The position numbers were made by a program, and so were the translations under genes. DNA of 64,000 nt, taken from an uncultured Faecalibaculum sp. GTDB lineage: Bacteria > Bacillota_I > Bacilli_A > Erysipelotrichales > Erysipelotrichaceae. The stretch covers positions 1 to 64,000 of the forward strand of contig NZ_CAJUPA010000008.1 of NCBI RefSeq assembly GCF_910588395.1. Reading direction: 5' to 3'. A model generated the notes under the pieces. The model was not told where the DNA came from. It did not search any database and was given only the letters and a program-made list of their open reading frames with translations. Each line of letters starts with the position of its first letter. Within the stretch, counting starts at the first letter, position 1. Of this stretch, positions 32,852 to 41,416 are shown piece after piece.

Positions 32852-33067
32852 TTGAAAAACAGGGTTGAGGAACTGAGAAAAGAAGCAGGCATGAGTCAGG
32901 AACAGTTTGCCAGAGCGCTGAGAGTTTCCAGACAGACAGTCAGTTCGATAGAAACCGGGAAATACAATCCGTCTCTGGAACTGGCGTTTGCGATTTCCCG
33001 TTTTTTCGGGAAGCCAATTGAAGAAATCTTTATGTATGAGCGGGGTGCAGAACATGAAAAAAAGTAA
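32852..33067 (+). CDS. XRE-family transcriptional regulator, small
   Basis: 71-residue Cro/CI-type helix-turn-helix protein: RVEELRKEAGMSQEQFARAL followed by VSRQTVSSIETGKYNPSLELAFAI is a complete HTH, and KPIEEIF is the usual tail of this small class. The start appears to be TTG at 32852, after GGTGGGAATC. The next gene begins 14 bases before its stop, so the regulator and a membrane protein are co-translated, a frequent pairing in Bacillota. Confidence 0.85.
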   Translation: MKNRVEELRKEAGMSQEQFARALRVSRQTVSSIETGKYNPSLELAFAISRFFGKPIEEIFMYERGAEHEKK

Positions 33068-33500
33068 TCTGATAACCGGAATTGCCTATGTGCTCTTTGG
33101 CGCAGCCTGCTTATGCCTGGCGCTGTGCACGGAAACAAAACTGGAGAGTATTCTGTATGGGCTGGCTGGTGCGGGCATGTTCCCGGGGATTGTGATGATC
33201 TGCAAATACTTTTACTGGGTTTCTCCCGCAAACAGGCAGCGGTACAGGGAGCGTCTGGAAAATGAACAGATCGAACTGCATGATGAACTGAAGACAAAAA
33301 TCAGAGACAGGGCGGGACGCTGTGCCTATGGGGCCGGCCTGCTGATACTGTGTTTCTCCATTCTGCTTTTCAGCATTCTTGGAGCCCTGGGACTGATGGA
33401 CAATGCCCGCACAATGGTCCTGTATCTGGGCGCCTTCCTCGTTTTTGAGATTGCTGCCGGCGTTGCGATATTCAGGCATTTGCTCAGACAGTACGAATGA
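33054..33500 (+). CDS. Small membrane protein paired with the XRE regulator
   Basis: 148 residues with four predicted membrane helices: two at the N-terminus (ITGIAYVLFGAACLCLALC, ILYGLAGAGMFPGIVMICKY) and two at the C-terminus (LLILCFSILLFSILGALGL, TMVLYLGAFLVFEIAAGVAIF). Between them is a charged cytoplasmic stretch (RQRYRERLENEQIELHDELK). It overlaps the XRE gene by 14 bases. Such proteins are often encoded with small regulators, but their role is unknown. Confidence 0.75.
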   Translation: MKKSNLITGIAYVLFGAACLCLALCTETKLESILYGLAGAGMFPGIVMICKYFYWVSPANRQRYRERLENEQIELHDELKTKIRDRAGRCAYGAGLLILCFSILLFSILGALGLMDNARTMVLYLGAFLVFEIAAGVAIFRHLLRQYE

Positions 33501-33630
33501 CAAATCGAGGCTGCCTGGGCGATGCGGGAATCGGAATGTCTGCCGGCCCAGCATGCTGCCGCCTCCGGCTCTTTACAGTTTGTTTCGAAAATCCGCAGGA
33601 TTCCGGCGGCAAATCCGGAGAATGCCTGCA

Positions 33631-33686
33631 AAAACAGCGGTTCCGGCTTTTGTACCATTTGAGTACAGAAGCAGAGCCGCTGTTTT
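33631..33686 (+). terminator. Large inverted repeat upstream of the ABC exporter genes
   Basis: AAAACAGCGG at 33631 pairs with CCGCTGTTTT at 33677, with further pairing inside (GGCTT...AAGC, TGTAC...GTACA). It lies between the membrane gene at 33054 and the ABC ATPase gene, with only four T in the tail. Terminator or leader structure. Confidence 0.55.
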
Positions 33687-33709
33687 GCGGTTGCGGAAAG
33701 GAAACAGAT

Positions 33710-34606
33710 ATGGAACTGACACTGAGTCATCTCTGTCGCAGATACAGGGACAAAACCGCTGTGGCAGATTTCTCTGCCACGCTGACACCGGGAGTCTGGG
33801 GCCTGCTGGGTGCCAACGGAGCGGGGAAGACCACATTGATGAAAATGATTGCCGGGATCCTGGAACCTTCCGGCGGTCAGATCCTGTTCAACGGAAAACC
33901 GGCAGAAAAACTGGGGGAAGCGTACCGGAAAGTGTTTGGCTGGCTGCCTCAGGATTTCGGGTTTCCGCCGGAATTCACGGTTCGCGAGTATCTGATTTAT
34001 GTGGCAGTGCTCAAGGGACTGGACCGGGAACAGACAGTGGCCCGGATCCGGGAACTGCTGGATGAGGTTTCCCTGACAGAGGTTGCAAACCGGAAAATCG
34101 CGAAGCTTTCCGGGGGGATGCGCCGCCGGGTGGGAATCGCCCAGGCGCTGCTGAATGACCCGGAGATCCTGATTCTGGATGAACCCACTGCCGGGCTGGA
34201 CCCAGGGGAACGGGTCCGGTTCCGCAATCTGCTGTCGGAACTGGCCCAGGACCGCATCGTGCTTATTTCCACGCACATTGTGTCGGATGTGGAATACATT
34301 GCCACCAGGCACCTGCTGATGAAAGACGGCCGGCTCATGGCTTCCGGAACTGCGCAGGAACTGACGGAACTGGTGTGCGGAAAGGTGTGGACCTGCCGGC
34401 AGAAACCGGAACAGGTGCCTGCTCTGGAAAACCGGCTGCAGATCATCGGACTGCACAATGAGGAGGACGGTTCGGTGACGGTGCGGTATCTGGCCTCTGC
34501 TCCCGCTGTTTCCGGATCCTGCCCGGCCGCTGCCAGGCTGGAGGATGTGTATCTGTGGCTGTTTCCGGAAAGCGCGGGATGCGGTAAAAGAAGGCGGTTT
34601 TCATGA
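33710..34606 (+). CDS. ABC transporter ATP-binding protein
   Basis: 298-residue ATPase of an ABC-2-type exporter. Walker A is LLGANGAGKTTLMK, the Q loop is WLPQDFG, the signature is KLSGGMRRRVGIAQ, Walker B is ILILDEPTAGLDP and the H loop is LISTHIVSD. The C-terminal ~60 residues extend past the core, as in drug and lantibiotic exporters. The start ATG 33710 has GGAAAGGAA upstream. It overlaps the permease by four bases (ATGA). Placement after a VanRS-like pair suggests response to a membrane-active compound, but the cargo is unknown. Confidence 0.92.
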   Translation: MELTLSHLCRRYRDKTAVADFSATLTPGVWGLLGANGAGKTTLMKMIAGILEPSGGQILFNGKPAEKLGEAYRKVFGWLPQDFGFPPEFTVREYLIYVAVLKGLDREQTVARIRELLDEVSLTEVANRKIAKLSGGMRRRVGIAQALLNDPEILILDEPTAGLDPGERVRFRNLLSELAQDRIVLISTHIVSDVEYIATRHLLMKDGRLMASGTAQELTELVCGKVWTCRQKPEQVPALENRLQIIGLHNEEDGSVTVRYLASAPAVSGSCPAAARLEDVYLWLFPESAGCGKRRRFS

Positions 34607-35850
34607 GACTGTTCACTCTGGAACTGAAGCGGATTCTGAAAAAACGGATTTCGCAGATTCTGATGGGACTGGCAATCCTCTGTTCTCTGGTGCTGGCCTG
34701 GCTGCCGTCAAGCTACTGTTACAGCACCGGCATGGATGCGGCCGGACAGGAAGTCATGCTGACCGGTCTGGAATCGGTGCAGTATGAAAAAGCCCGGCAG
34801 GCTGCTGCCTCCGGCCTGGTGACACCGGAGAAGGTGAAAGCTGCGGTGGAAACCTATCAGGCCTGCCTGCAGAAGTATGACGTGACGGAATCCTGGGACC
34901 TGCCGCCAGGTGTATATGAACAGGAGATCATGCCCGTTGCTCCTTTGCTGCACGGCGTGAAGGAAGCCTTTGCGAATCCGAAAACCGGCATGGCGCCATC
35001 AATCATGGAGATCGATCCGGAGAAACTGGATGACTGGTACAGCCTCTGCAATGAACGGATCGTCTCTTTGATGACCATGGAACAGCCGGAGAGTCCGGCG
35101 GCACAGGAACAGGCGGTGAAAATGTATGAGTCGGTGAAGAAGCCCTTTCGGGTGCATCCGGGCATGAACACCGCCAGTCTGGATTACCAGAACATGCTGG
35201 GATTTCTGATCCTGCTCTTCTGCGTGGTGATGGCGGCTCCGGCTTTTGCCTCAGGCTATCAGAACGGGGCGGATGACATCCTCCGCTGCACCCGCCATGG
35301 CAGAGGAAAAATCGCCGCTGTCCGGATCATGGCAGCGCTCTGTGTCAGCGGCATCGGATTTCTGCTGTGCGCCGGTGTGTATATCATCGCGACCAATGCT
35401 TTCTTCGGGTGGGAGTGTGTGCAGACCTCCGTACAGATGATGTACTCCATTGTGGCACTGCCCGGCTGGAGAGTGGGGCAGCTGCAGCTGTTCTTTGCAG
35501 GGGCAGCCACACTTTCGGTTCTGGCTTCCGTGAGCCTGACGTTGTTTGTTTCCGCCAGATGCCAGACCAGTCTGTCAGCTCTGGCAGTTTCCCTGCTGCT
35601 GTGTCTGCTGCCCACAGTCGCAGCCATGACAATGCCCGGGGAAATCAGCACCTGGCTGGGTGTGCTGCTGCCGGCGGGAGGCACAGGGATTCAGGCCAGT
35701 TTCCTGTACGCCGCCACGGACTTTCAGTTTCTGTCACTGGGACCTCTGGCTGTCTGGACGCCCTGGGCCATGGTGGCTGCCTGGCTGGTGGAGATCCCGC
35801 TGTTTGCCTTGCTGACAGTGCGGGTCTACTGCAGTCACCAGCCGGGGTGA
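34603..35850 (+). CDS. ABC-2-type transporter permease
   Basis: 415-residue membrane partner of the preceding ATPase. It has an N-terminal helix (ILMGLAILCSLVLAWLP), a large extracellular domain (about residues 45-195) and at least five helices in the second half (LGFLILLFCVVMAAPAFASGY, IRIMAALCVSGIGFLLCAGVYI, and others up to LGPLAVWTPWAMVAAWLVEIPL). Layout with a large loop after helix 1 is common in ABC-2 exporters of peptides or of lipid-linked compounds. The start ATG 34603 overlaps the ATPase stop and has AAGGCGG upstream. Confidence 0.88.
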   Translation: MRLFTLELKRILKKRISQILMGLAILCSLVLAWLPSSYCYSTGMDAAGQEVMLTGLESVQYEKARQAAASGLVTPEKVKAAVETYQACLQKYDVTESWDLPPGVYEQEIMPVAPLLHGVKEAFANPKTGMAPSIMEIDPEKLDDWYSLCNERIVSLMTMEQPESPAAQEQAVKMYESVKKPFRVHPGMNTASLDYQNMLGFLILLFCVVMAAPAFASGYQNGADDILRCTRHGRGKIAAVRIMAALCVSGIGFLLCAGVYIIATNAFFGWECVQTSVQMMYSIVALPGWRVGQLQLFFAGAATLSVLASVSLTLFVSARCQTSLSALAVSLLLCLLPTVAAMTMPGEISTWLGVLLPAGGTGIQASFLYAATDFQFLSLGPLAVWTPWAMVAAWLVEIPLFALLTVRVYCSHQPG

Positions 35851-35888
35851 AAGGTTGCGGAAATATTCTCTGTCTATTGCAGGGATAA

Positions 35889-35951
35889 GAAAAACGTGGC
35901 AGCTTGCCACGTTTTTCTACGGAATTTTGTGGAAGATCGCCACGTTTTTCC
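35889..35951. repeat. Three-arm hairpin repeat, copy B
   Basis: 63 bp with a perfect palindromic unit GAAAAACGTGGCA-GCT-TGCCACGTTTTTC, the centre TACGGAATTTT, the short arm GTGG and the last long arm CCACGTTTTTCC. Read on the minus strand it aligns with copies A and C. It lies between the convergent 3' ends of the ABC permease and the Fec-type ATPase genes and might serve as a bidirectional terminator. Confidence 0.75.
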
Positions 35952-35988
35952 AGAATTGTTGAAATTATGATGAAATATGCCGCCAGAA

Positions 35989-36765
35989 TCACGCACCCTG
36001 CACATCCGCTTCCTTCAGGATATATTCCCGCTGACCTTCCACCATCAGCGGCAGGATCCGGACCCCGAACACCTCTTCGGGCACCCTGGTCTTCAGCAGC
36101 TCTTCCGGCGTCCCATCAAACCGGATCTGCCCCTGGTCCATCACCAGGATCCTGTCAGCCAGCTTCAGCGCGGTGCTCAGATCATGCAGCACGGCCACCA
36201 CGCCGTGGCCTTCATCTGCCAGGGACCGCATCGTCCGCTCCAGCTGCCGCTGACTGGGCAGATCCAGAAACGTGGAGGGCTCATCAAACAGCATCATCTC
36301 CGGATCCTGGTTCAGCAGCATCGCCAGATAGGCCTTCTGCCGCTGCCCGCCGGAAAGCCCGGATACCGGTTTTTCCGCCAGATCCCGGATTCCCGCCTTC
36401 TCCAGCGCCTCCAGGGCTTTCTGCCGGTCCTCCGGGGAATAGCTCCGGGGCCAGGGCACCTGGGAAAACCGTCCGTGCATCGCCAGCCGCAGGGCAGACA
36501 GAGAGGGAACCGGGTGTTCCTGAGACAGCAGTCCGGTCATCTTCGCCCGGTCTTTCACCGGAATCGACTGCAGATCCCGGTCCTGCCAGCGAACCTGCCC
36601 GCTCCAGGGCGTCAGCAGCCCCATCATCACCGACGCCAGGGTGGATTTTCCCGAGCCATTCGGGCCGATGATCACCGTCAGTTCACCAGGGCGGAAAGAA
36701 GCAGACACATCCCGCAGCACCGGTACGCCATCATAGCCGGCTGTCACGTGATCCAGTTCGATCAT
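35989..36765 (-). CDS. Iron-complex/cobalamin-type ABC importer ATP-binding protein
   Basis: 258-residue ATPase of the FecE/BtuD class. Walker A is IIGPNGSGKSTLASVMMG, the Q loop is GLLSQEHPVPS, the signature is GLSGGQRQKAYLAM, Walker B is EMMLFDEPSTFLDL and the H loop is VVAVLHDLSTALKLAD. The start ATG 36765 overlaps the permease stop by four bases. Last of three genes (binding protein, permease, ATPase) on the minus strand. Substrate could be a siderophore, heme or a corrinoid; sequence alone does not tell. Confidence 0.9.
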   Translation of the reverse strand: MIELDHVTAGYDGVPVLRDVSASFRPGELTVIIGPNGSGKSTLASVMMGLLTPWSGQVRWQDRDLQSIPVKDRAKMTGLLSQEHPVPSLSALRLAMHGRFSQVPWPRSYSPEDRQKALEALEKAGIRDLAEKPVSGLSGGQRQKAYLAMLLNQDPEMMLFDEPSTFLDLPSQRQLERTMRSLADEGHGVVAVLHDLSTALKLADRILVMDQGQIRFDGTPEELLKTRVPEEVFGVRILPLMVEGQREYILKEADVQGA

Positions 36766-37712
36766 GCGCCATGTCCTTTCCCCTTCAGCAGCAGCCACAG
36801 GAAGTACGGACCTCCGGCCAGCGTCAGCAGGATCCCCGCAGGGATTTCATAGGGAGCCGCCAGGGTCCGCCCCAGCAGATCTGCCAGCAGCAGAAACGCC
36901 GGACCCAGCACCAGGCAGGAAACCAGCTGTTTCATCAGCGGCCCCGGGCACAGCCGCCGCACCATGTGGGGAACAATCAGTCCCACGAACCCGATCATGC
37001 CCGTAAAGGAAATCACCGCGCCTGCCAGCAGGGACGCCAGTGCCAGAAATCCGGGCATCCACCGGTTCACATCCAGTCCCGCGCACTGCGCCTGCCGCAG
37101 TCCCAGGGACAGCAGTTCCAGCTGGCGGGCACACAGCAGGGCCACCAGCAATCCCGCTACAATGCACAGCCCCGGCACCATCAGCCGGTTCAGGGTGGTT
37201 CCCGCCAGGGAGCCAATGCGGAAATCCGTATAGCCGGTCAGAGAATCCGGTGCCAGTGTCAGGATCAGATCGATTCCCGCGGAGAAAATCTGCGACACCG
37301 CCAGTCCCGCCAGCACAATCGTGCTCCGGCTCGCTCTCACTTTCCGGGCCAGAAACAGCACCAGCATGGAAGCCAGAAAAGCCCCGAGAAACGAAGCAGG
37401 CATCCGCAGGCCGAACGCAGTGGGAAACAGGGCGGCGCACAGCACCGTCATAAGCCCGGCTCCGGACTGAATGCCCAGGATGTTCGGACTGGCCAGGGGA
37501 TTGGCCAGCACCGTCTGCAGGATCATCCCTGCCACAGCCAGCGCGCTCCCTGCCAGAAGCGATCCCAGCATGCGGGGCAGCCGGACATGCAGAAACACCG
37601 GCAGCGTCAGATGCGTGGTGGACCCGAAGAGCAGACTCAGCCCTGCCAGCAACAGCAGCACAAGCAGCTGCCAGCGCAGACTGAACTCACTTCTTCGCCG
37701 CTGAGTCTCCAT
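36762..37712 (-). CDS. FecCD-family ABC importer permease
   Basis: 316-residue permease of the iron-complex/B12 family with about nine to ten helices. It has the family motifs HVRLPRMLGSLLAGSALAVAGMILQTVLANPLASPNILGIQSGAGL near residues 40-85, and the ATPase-docking region GFVGLIVPHMVRRLCPGP. The C-terminus EIPAGILLTLAGGPYFLWLLLKG is characteristic. It overlaps the end of the binding-protein gene by 26 bases and the ATPase by four. Confidence 0.93.
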   Translation of the reverse strand: METQRRRSEFSLRWQLLVLLLLAGLSLLFGSTTHLTLPVFLHVRLPRMLGSLLAGSALAVAGMILQTVLANPLASPNILGIQSGAGLMTVLCAALFPTAFGLRMPASFLGAFLASMLVLFLARKVRASRSTIVLAGLAVSQIFSAGIDLILTLAPDSLTGYTDFRIGSLAGTTLNRLMVPGLCIVAGLLVALLCARQLELLSLGLRQAQCAGLDVNRWMPGFLALASLLAGAVISFTGMIGFVGLIVPHMVRRLCPGPLMKQLVSCLVLGPAFLLLADLLGRTLAAPYEIPAGILLTLAGGPYFLWLLLKGKGHGA

Positions 37713-38664
37713 AGAGCAGTTCCGTCAGTTCATCATAGGCCTGCGCCCAGCGGGCATTGGGCTTCAGATTGTACAGCGAAGGATCCATCACATGCACCCG
37801 GCCGGCTTTCACCGCCGACAGCGACTGCCAGGCCGGATCTGACAGCCACTGCTCCATCTGGGCCTTCGCACCGGCGTCATCTCCGCCTTTTCCCTGATAC
37901 ACGATGAAAATATCGTCGGGATCCGCCTCCATGATCGCTTCCATGGACAGAGACTCCAGCAGTGACTTGTCGTTGTCCGCCACATTCTCCGTATTCAGGT
38001 TCTTCAGCATCTCACCCAGCACCGTGCCTTTGGAATTCTTCGCCTTCACTGACCTGGCACTTGCCCGCAGATACAGCACCGTCCGGGGCTCCTGCTCCCG
38101 GGCCAGTTCAATATCCCGGTCGATCTGCGTCTGCTGATTCAGACCGTATGTCTGGTAAGCCTGGTCATCCCCTGTGAGCTCCGTGCAGATCTTCAGCATC
38201 CGCAGATAGTCATCGAAATCCGCCACATCGAAGTACGCCACCGGGATCCCCTGGTCCTTCAGCACCGGCTCCAGGTCCTTGTCCGCCTCGGTTTTCAGAC
38301 TCGCCAGCACAAAATCCGGTTTTGCCGCCAGCAGCACCTCGGTATTCGGAGATTTCACCGCACCCAGATCCTGCACCGTATCCGGCAGCTGCAGATCAAA
38401 CCCCGTCCAGGTGTCCCCCGCGGCAGCCACCAGCGTATCCGTGCCCCCTGCCGTGCACCAGATATCCGCAAAACTGCCAATCAGCGCCGCCACCCGCTCC
38501 GGCTGTTTCTCCAGCGTGACAGTCCGCCCGGCATCGTCTTTGAAGGAAATGGACTCCGCGGGCTCTGTCATGACCTCACCGGCCTCTTTGACAGCCCCCG
38601 TCCCGCAGCCCGTCAACGCCAGACCAGCTGCAAGCAGCAAAGGTAAAACTGTTTTGTATTTCAT
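37687..38664 (-). CDS. Iron-complex/cobalamin-type substrate-binding lipoprotein
   Basis: 325-residue extracellular binding protein. The N-terminus is a lipoprotein signal with lipobox ALTGC (Cys20 from ATG 38664). The TroA/FepB-type fold is shown by FKDDAGRTVTLEKQPERVAALIGSFADIW, DLGAVKSPNTEVLLAAKPDFVLAS, and the second lobe with LYLRASARSVKAKNSKGTVLGEMLKNLNTENVAD. An upstream ATG at 38685 adds seven residues before the signal. A TATAAT lies only seven bases before ATG 38664, so the true promoter and start deserve a check. First gene of the importer operon. Confidence 0.88.
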   Translation of the reverse strand: MKYKTVLPLLLAAGLALTGCGTGAVKEAGEVMTEPAESISFKDDAGRTVTLEKQPERVAALIGSFADIWCTAGGTDTLVAAAGDTWTGFDLQLPDTVQDLGAVKSPNTEVLLAAKPDFVLASLKTEADKDLEPVLKDQGIPVAYFDVADFDDYLRMLKICTELTGDDQAYQTYGLNQQTQIDRDIELAREQEPRTVLYLRASARSVKAKNSKGTVLGEMLKNLNTENVADNDKSLLESLSMEAIMEADPDDIFIVYQGKGGDDAGAKAQMEQWLSDPAWQSLSAVKAGRVHVMDPSLYNLKPNARWAQAYDELTELLYGDSAAKK

Positions 38665-38800
38665 GGTTCCGATTATATCAGACATCTCCGGACCCCACCC
38701 CTGACAGCCCCCGGGCCTTGCCGTTGTCTTGCCTGCTGCAAAAGCCTATCCTTGGATACAGAACCGGGATCTTCCCGGAAACGCAAAGGAGAGAGCATCC

Positions 38801-39226
38801 ATGAAAAAAATGATCAATACTGCATTTGTGTACATGATTCTGGGCCTTGCAGCCGGGGTCTTTTACCGGGAATACACGAAGCTGTCCGGCTTTGAAGGCC
38901 TCACCGTCCTGAAAGGACTGCATCCCCATCTGCTGGCCCTGGGCATGGGCATGTTCCTGATCCTGGCGCTGTTTGTCAAAGCACTCCCGGGTCTGCAGCA
39001 GGAGAAATCCTTTGGCTGGTTCTATGGTCTGTACAACGCCGGCCTGGCTGGATCGGTGATCATGATGATTGTCCGGGGCATTCTGCAGGTCCAGGGCACC
39101 ATGCTGTCCGCCGGCATGAACGCCGCTGTCTCAGGCATCGCCGGTGTATGCCACATTGTGCTGGCCATCGGGCTGTTTTGCCTGTTCGCCGGTCTGAGAA
39201 AGTGTGCAGGAAAGATCCGGGACTGA
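38801..39226 (+). CDS. DUF2871-like membrane protein
   Basis: 141 residues with four helices (NTAFVYMILGLAAGVFYREY, LHPHLLALGMGMFLILALFV, GWFYGLYNAGLAGSVIMMIVRGI, GIAGVCHIVLAIGLFCLFAGL). The H-x-H pair in HPHLLALGM and the later His in CHIVLAIG resemble DUF2871/heme-copper-oxidase-subunit-like small proteins, so metal or heme binding is possible. The start ATG 38801 follows AAAGGAGAG. Single gene with its own terminator. Function unknown. Confidence 0.75.
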   Translation: MKKMINTAFVYMILGLAAGVFYREYTKLSGFEGLTVLKGLHPHLLALGMGMFLILALFVKALPGLQQEKSFGWFYGLYNAGLAGSVIMMIVRGILQVQGTMLSAGMNAAVSGIAGVCHIVLAIGLFCLFAGLRKCAGKIRD

Positions 39227-39290
39227 GCCGGGTGAAAGATTCTGCCGATGCGCCGGCTGAGCCGGCTGTGTCAGGGCAGATACGGGAAGG

Positions 39291-39317
39291 GGAGAAGTGA
39301 AAGCTTCTCCTTTTTTT
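39291..39317 (+). terminator. Terminator after the DUF2871-like gene
   Basis: GGAGAAG / CTTCTCC stem followed by seven T, 65 bases after the stop. Confidence 0.85.
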
Positions 39318-39434
39318 ACGGTTTCTCGACCGGACAGGTGATTCTTTGCCGGAATGCTGGTATGGTTTTATCAAGAGGTGCAGAAGATTATTAAACGATA
39401 TCTGCGATCCTGACAGGCAAAGGAGTGAAATGAT

Positions 39435-39755
39435 ATGTCAGCAGAGAAGAATCAGGCCGTGCGCATAGTATCTGCCAATGAAGCGGGAAACCGGTTTGTG
39501 CCGGAAAAGTGCATCAACATTCAGGCGGAATTTCTGGACGATCCCCATCCTCTCGCGCATGAGGTGCCGGATACGTTCATTCAGACAGGCATTTTCAGTT
39601 CGCCAAAGCTTCGTGTATGTCTCTATGGACAGCTCAATGGTGAACCGGTGCTGGTACCGGTATCCGAACGGAAGACTTCCTTCGGGACCACTGCCTACAA
39701 AGAGGACAGAGAACGGGCAGAGAGCCTGATGCGGGACTGGACGCATTTCGGCTGA
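39435..39755 (+). CDS. Hypothetical protein
   Basis: 106 residues, soluble, no signal or helix bundle visible. It contains KCINIQAEFLDDPHPLAHEVPDTF and LNGEPVLVPVSERKTSFGTT, and ends with a charged helix (YKEDRERAESLMRDWTHFG). The start ATG 39435 has AAAGGAGTG upstream, and composition matches the genome, so it is probably real. No family recognised; not clearly linked to its neighbours. Confidence 0.6.
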   Translation: MSAEKNQAVRIVSANEAGNRFVPEKCINIQAEFLDDPHPLAHEVPDTFIQTGIFSSPKLRVCLYGQLNGEPVLVPVSERKTSFGTTAYKEDRERAESLMRDWTHFG

Positions 39756-39939
39756 GGGACAGCTGTTTGTCTTCAGATACGACCATCATAAGGAAAACGG
39801 AAAACCGGTGGATCACAGTCTGCCGGTTTTCCCGTGTCCTGCGGGTACATCTTTTTTCATTGCCCGCCAGGAATTATAGAATGAGTGAAGAAACAGAGAA
39901 GCAGCGTCTGTCTGCGGCTCTGCTGTCTTTGCGGGAGGG

Positions 39940-41025
39940 ATGTTTATTTCGTTTTATCAGCTGATCCAGCTGGATCCATCGATGATCCGGAGAATGATGG
40001 GGCAGACAGAGGACAGGGAGGAACGGCGCCGGCTCCGGATCGCCATGATTACGCGTTCAGCGCTGATCGTGGTTTTCGCCATTCTGTTCATCGCCCTGAT
40101 GACTTCGCTTTTCGGTGCAGAAAACAGCAGCATGGCTGTCTCCATTTTCTGCATTCTGCTGGCGAGCCGGTTTGTGGGGTTCGGATACCGGATATCGGAT
40201 TCCCTGTTCAGCATGGCACTGTGCTTTCTGATCCTGCTGGCAGGACCGGTGCTGGCGGTGATGATTCCAGGGTTCTTCTGGACTCTGCTCATCAATTTCG
40301 GCTGCCTGTTTCTGATTGTTCTCATGACCTGTGAGAATCCGGAGATGGGCAACGGGGGGCTGTATACCTTTGCGTATATTTTCCTGAGCGGCAATCCGGT
40401 GCAGGGAGAGGCGTTCCTGAACCGGTTTTACATGACACTGCTGGGGTTTGCCCTCTGTGGTCTCGTGCTGTGGCGCAACCACGCCGGCCAGAACCGGGAA
40501 CGGACGTTTGTGTCCATTCTGAAGGGCTATTCACTCCGGAATCCGAAGTATCAGTGGCAGCTGCGGCTGACCCTGGGCGTCACGCTGCTTCTGTCTCTGT
40601 TTTCCACGCTGGGACTGACCCGGTACATGTGGGCGGGATTTGCCTGCGGTTCGCTGCTGTCGGATGTGGAAGTGGAGAACCGGATTCATGAAAAGCTCCG
40701 GGACCGGGTGATTGGAGCCGCGGCAGGGTCTGCGCTGTTCTATGTGATCTGGTCGCTTCTGCCTGCTTCCTTTATTCCGCTGCTGGGACCGGTGGGCGGT
40801 CTGTGTCTGGGACTTTGCACAGAATACCGGCACAAGACCATGCTCAACTGCTTCGGCGCGCTGTCTCTGGCAGCCGGCATGTATGGCCTGAAGGGTGCGG
40901 TGTGGCTGCGGATTGTCATGACCCTGCTGGGGGTCCTGTTTGCACTGGTCTTCTTCTGGCTCTTTGACCATTTCATCCTGTCGAAGCTGGAGGAGAAGGC
41001 CGGTGAAGAAAAACCGGCTGCATAG
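39940..41025 (+). CDS. FUSC/aromatic-acid-exporter-like membrane protein
   Basis: 361 residues with two blocks of helices, about residues 35-180 and 205-345, separated by a cytoplasmic charged link (RNHAGQNRERTFVSILKGYSLRNPKYQWQLRLTLG). The duplicated half structure and the block TRYMWAGFACGSLLSDVEVENRIHEKLRDRVIGAAAGSALFYVIW match FUSC-type exporters (YccS/AaeB relatives) lacking the large soluble domain. The start ATG 39940 sits three bases after GGGAGG. Likely exports small organic anions, but this is inference. Confidence 0.8.
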   Translation: MFISFYQLIQLDPSMIRRMMGQTEDREERRRLRIAMITRSALIVVFAILFIALMTSLFGAENSSMAVSIFCILLASRFVGFGYRISDSLFSMALCFLILLAGPVLAVMIPGFFWTLLINFGCLFLIVLMTCENPEMGNGGLYTFAYIFLSGNPVQGEAFLNRFYMTLLGFALCGLVLWRNHAGQNRERTFVSILKGYSLRNPKYQWQLRLTLGVTLLLSLFSTLGLTRYMWAGFACGSLLSDVEVENRIHEKLRDRVIGAAAGSALFYVIWSLLPASFIPLLGPVGGLCLGLCTEYRHKTMLNCFGALSLAAGMYGLKGAVWLRIVMTLLGVLFALVFFWLFDHFILSKLEEKAGEEKPAA

Positions 41026-41248
41026 TTCGGGTGAAGGAAACAAAACCGGTGGTCTGTTCTGCATCTGATGAATGCAGAGACAGACTGCCGTCGGATCCGG
41101 AAGAGGAAGATGGTGAAGAGCAGCAGAATGACCGGCTGTGAGATGAAGTAAAACGATATAACAAATTTGGCTGTGATCTCTTGTTTGGGTTACAGCCATT
41201 TTATATCCCTCCCATATCCTGATTGATTTTTTTTTTAGTCTGAGTTCA

Positions 41249-41309
41249 GAAAAAACGTGAATCCATTCACGAAATTCCCGGGAAAAACGTGAATAGATTC
41301 ACGTTTTTC
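41249..41309. repeat. Three-arm hairpin repeat, copy A
   Basis: 61 bp: arm GAAAAAACGTGAAT-CC-ATTCAC, centre GAAATTCCCGG, then the perfect palindrome GAAAAACGTGAAT-AG-ATTCACGTTTTTC. It shares layout and AATTC centre with copies B, C and D, but has its own stem sequence. It lies between two convergent genes. Confidence 0.75.
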
Positions 41310-41334
41310 TCAAAAACAGCCGATATTACACAAA

Positions 41335-41374
41335 AAGCGCTGTCTGTCCGGCAGAACCGGTACAGGCAGCGCTT
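41335..41374 (-). terminator. Terminator of the siroheme reductase gene
   Basis: AAGCGCTG / CAGCGCTT with inner CTG/CAG pairing. On the minus strand it runs into TTTTTG. Confidence 0.75.
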
Positions 41375-41416
41375 CGTTTCATGATGACTGTTTCAGACAG
41401 GAGACAGAATAACTGT

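Larger units (their letters stand above)
41026..41416. other. Convergent intergenic region with a T-tract, hairpin repeat and terminators
   Basis: 391 bases without a gene. It holds a weak terminator for the FUSC gene (TGGCTGT/ACAGCCA, 41168-41203), a run of ten T (41227-41236), three-arm hairpin repeat copy A (41249-41309) and the terminator of the reductase gene (41335-41374). Confidence 0.7.

Noticed and set aside
38645..38664. TATAAT directly before the binding-protein ATG as sign of a leaderless transcript
   Set aside because: No matching -35 at the right distance and an alternative in-frame ATG lies upstream; kept only as a note on start uncertainty.
39881..39964. 27-codon frame MSEETEKQRLSAALLSLREG... 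before the FUSC gene
   Set aside because: It overlaps the FUSC start in another frame, and nothing supports it beyond an ATG; possibly a leader peptide but unsupported.
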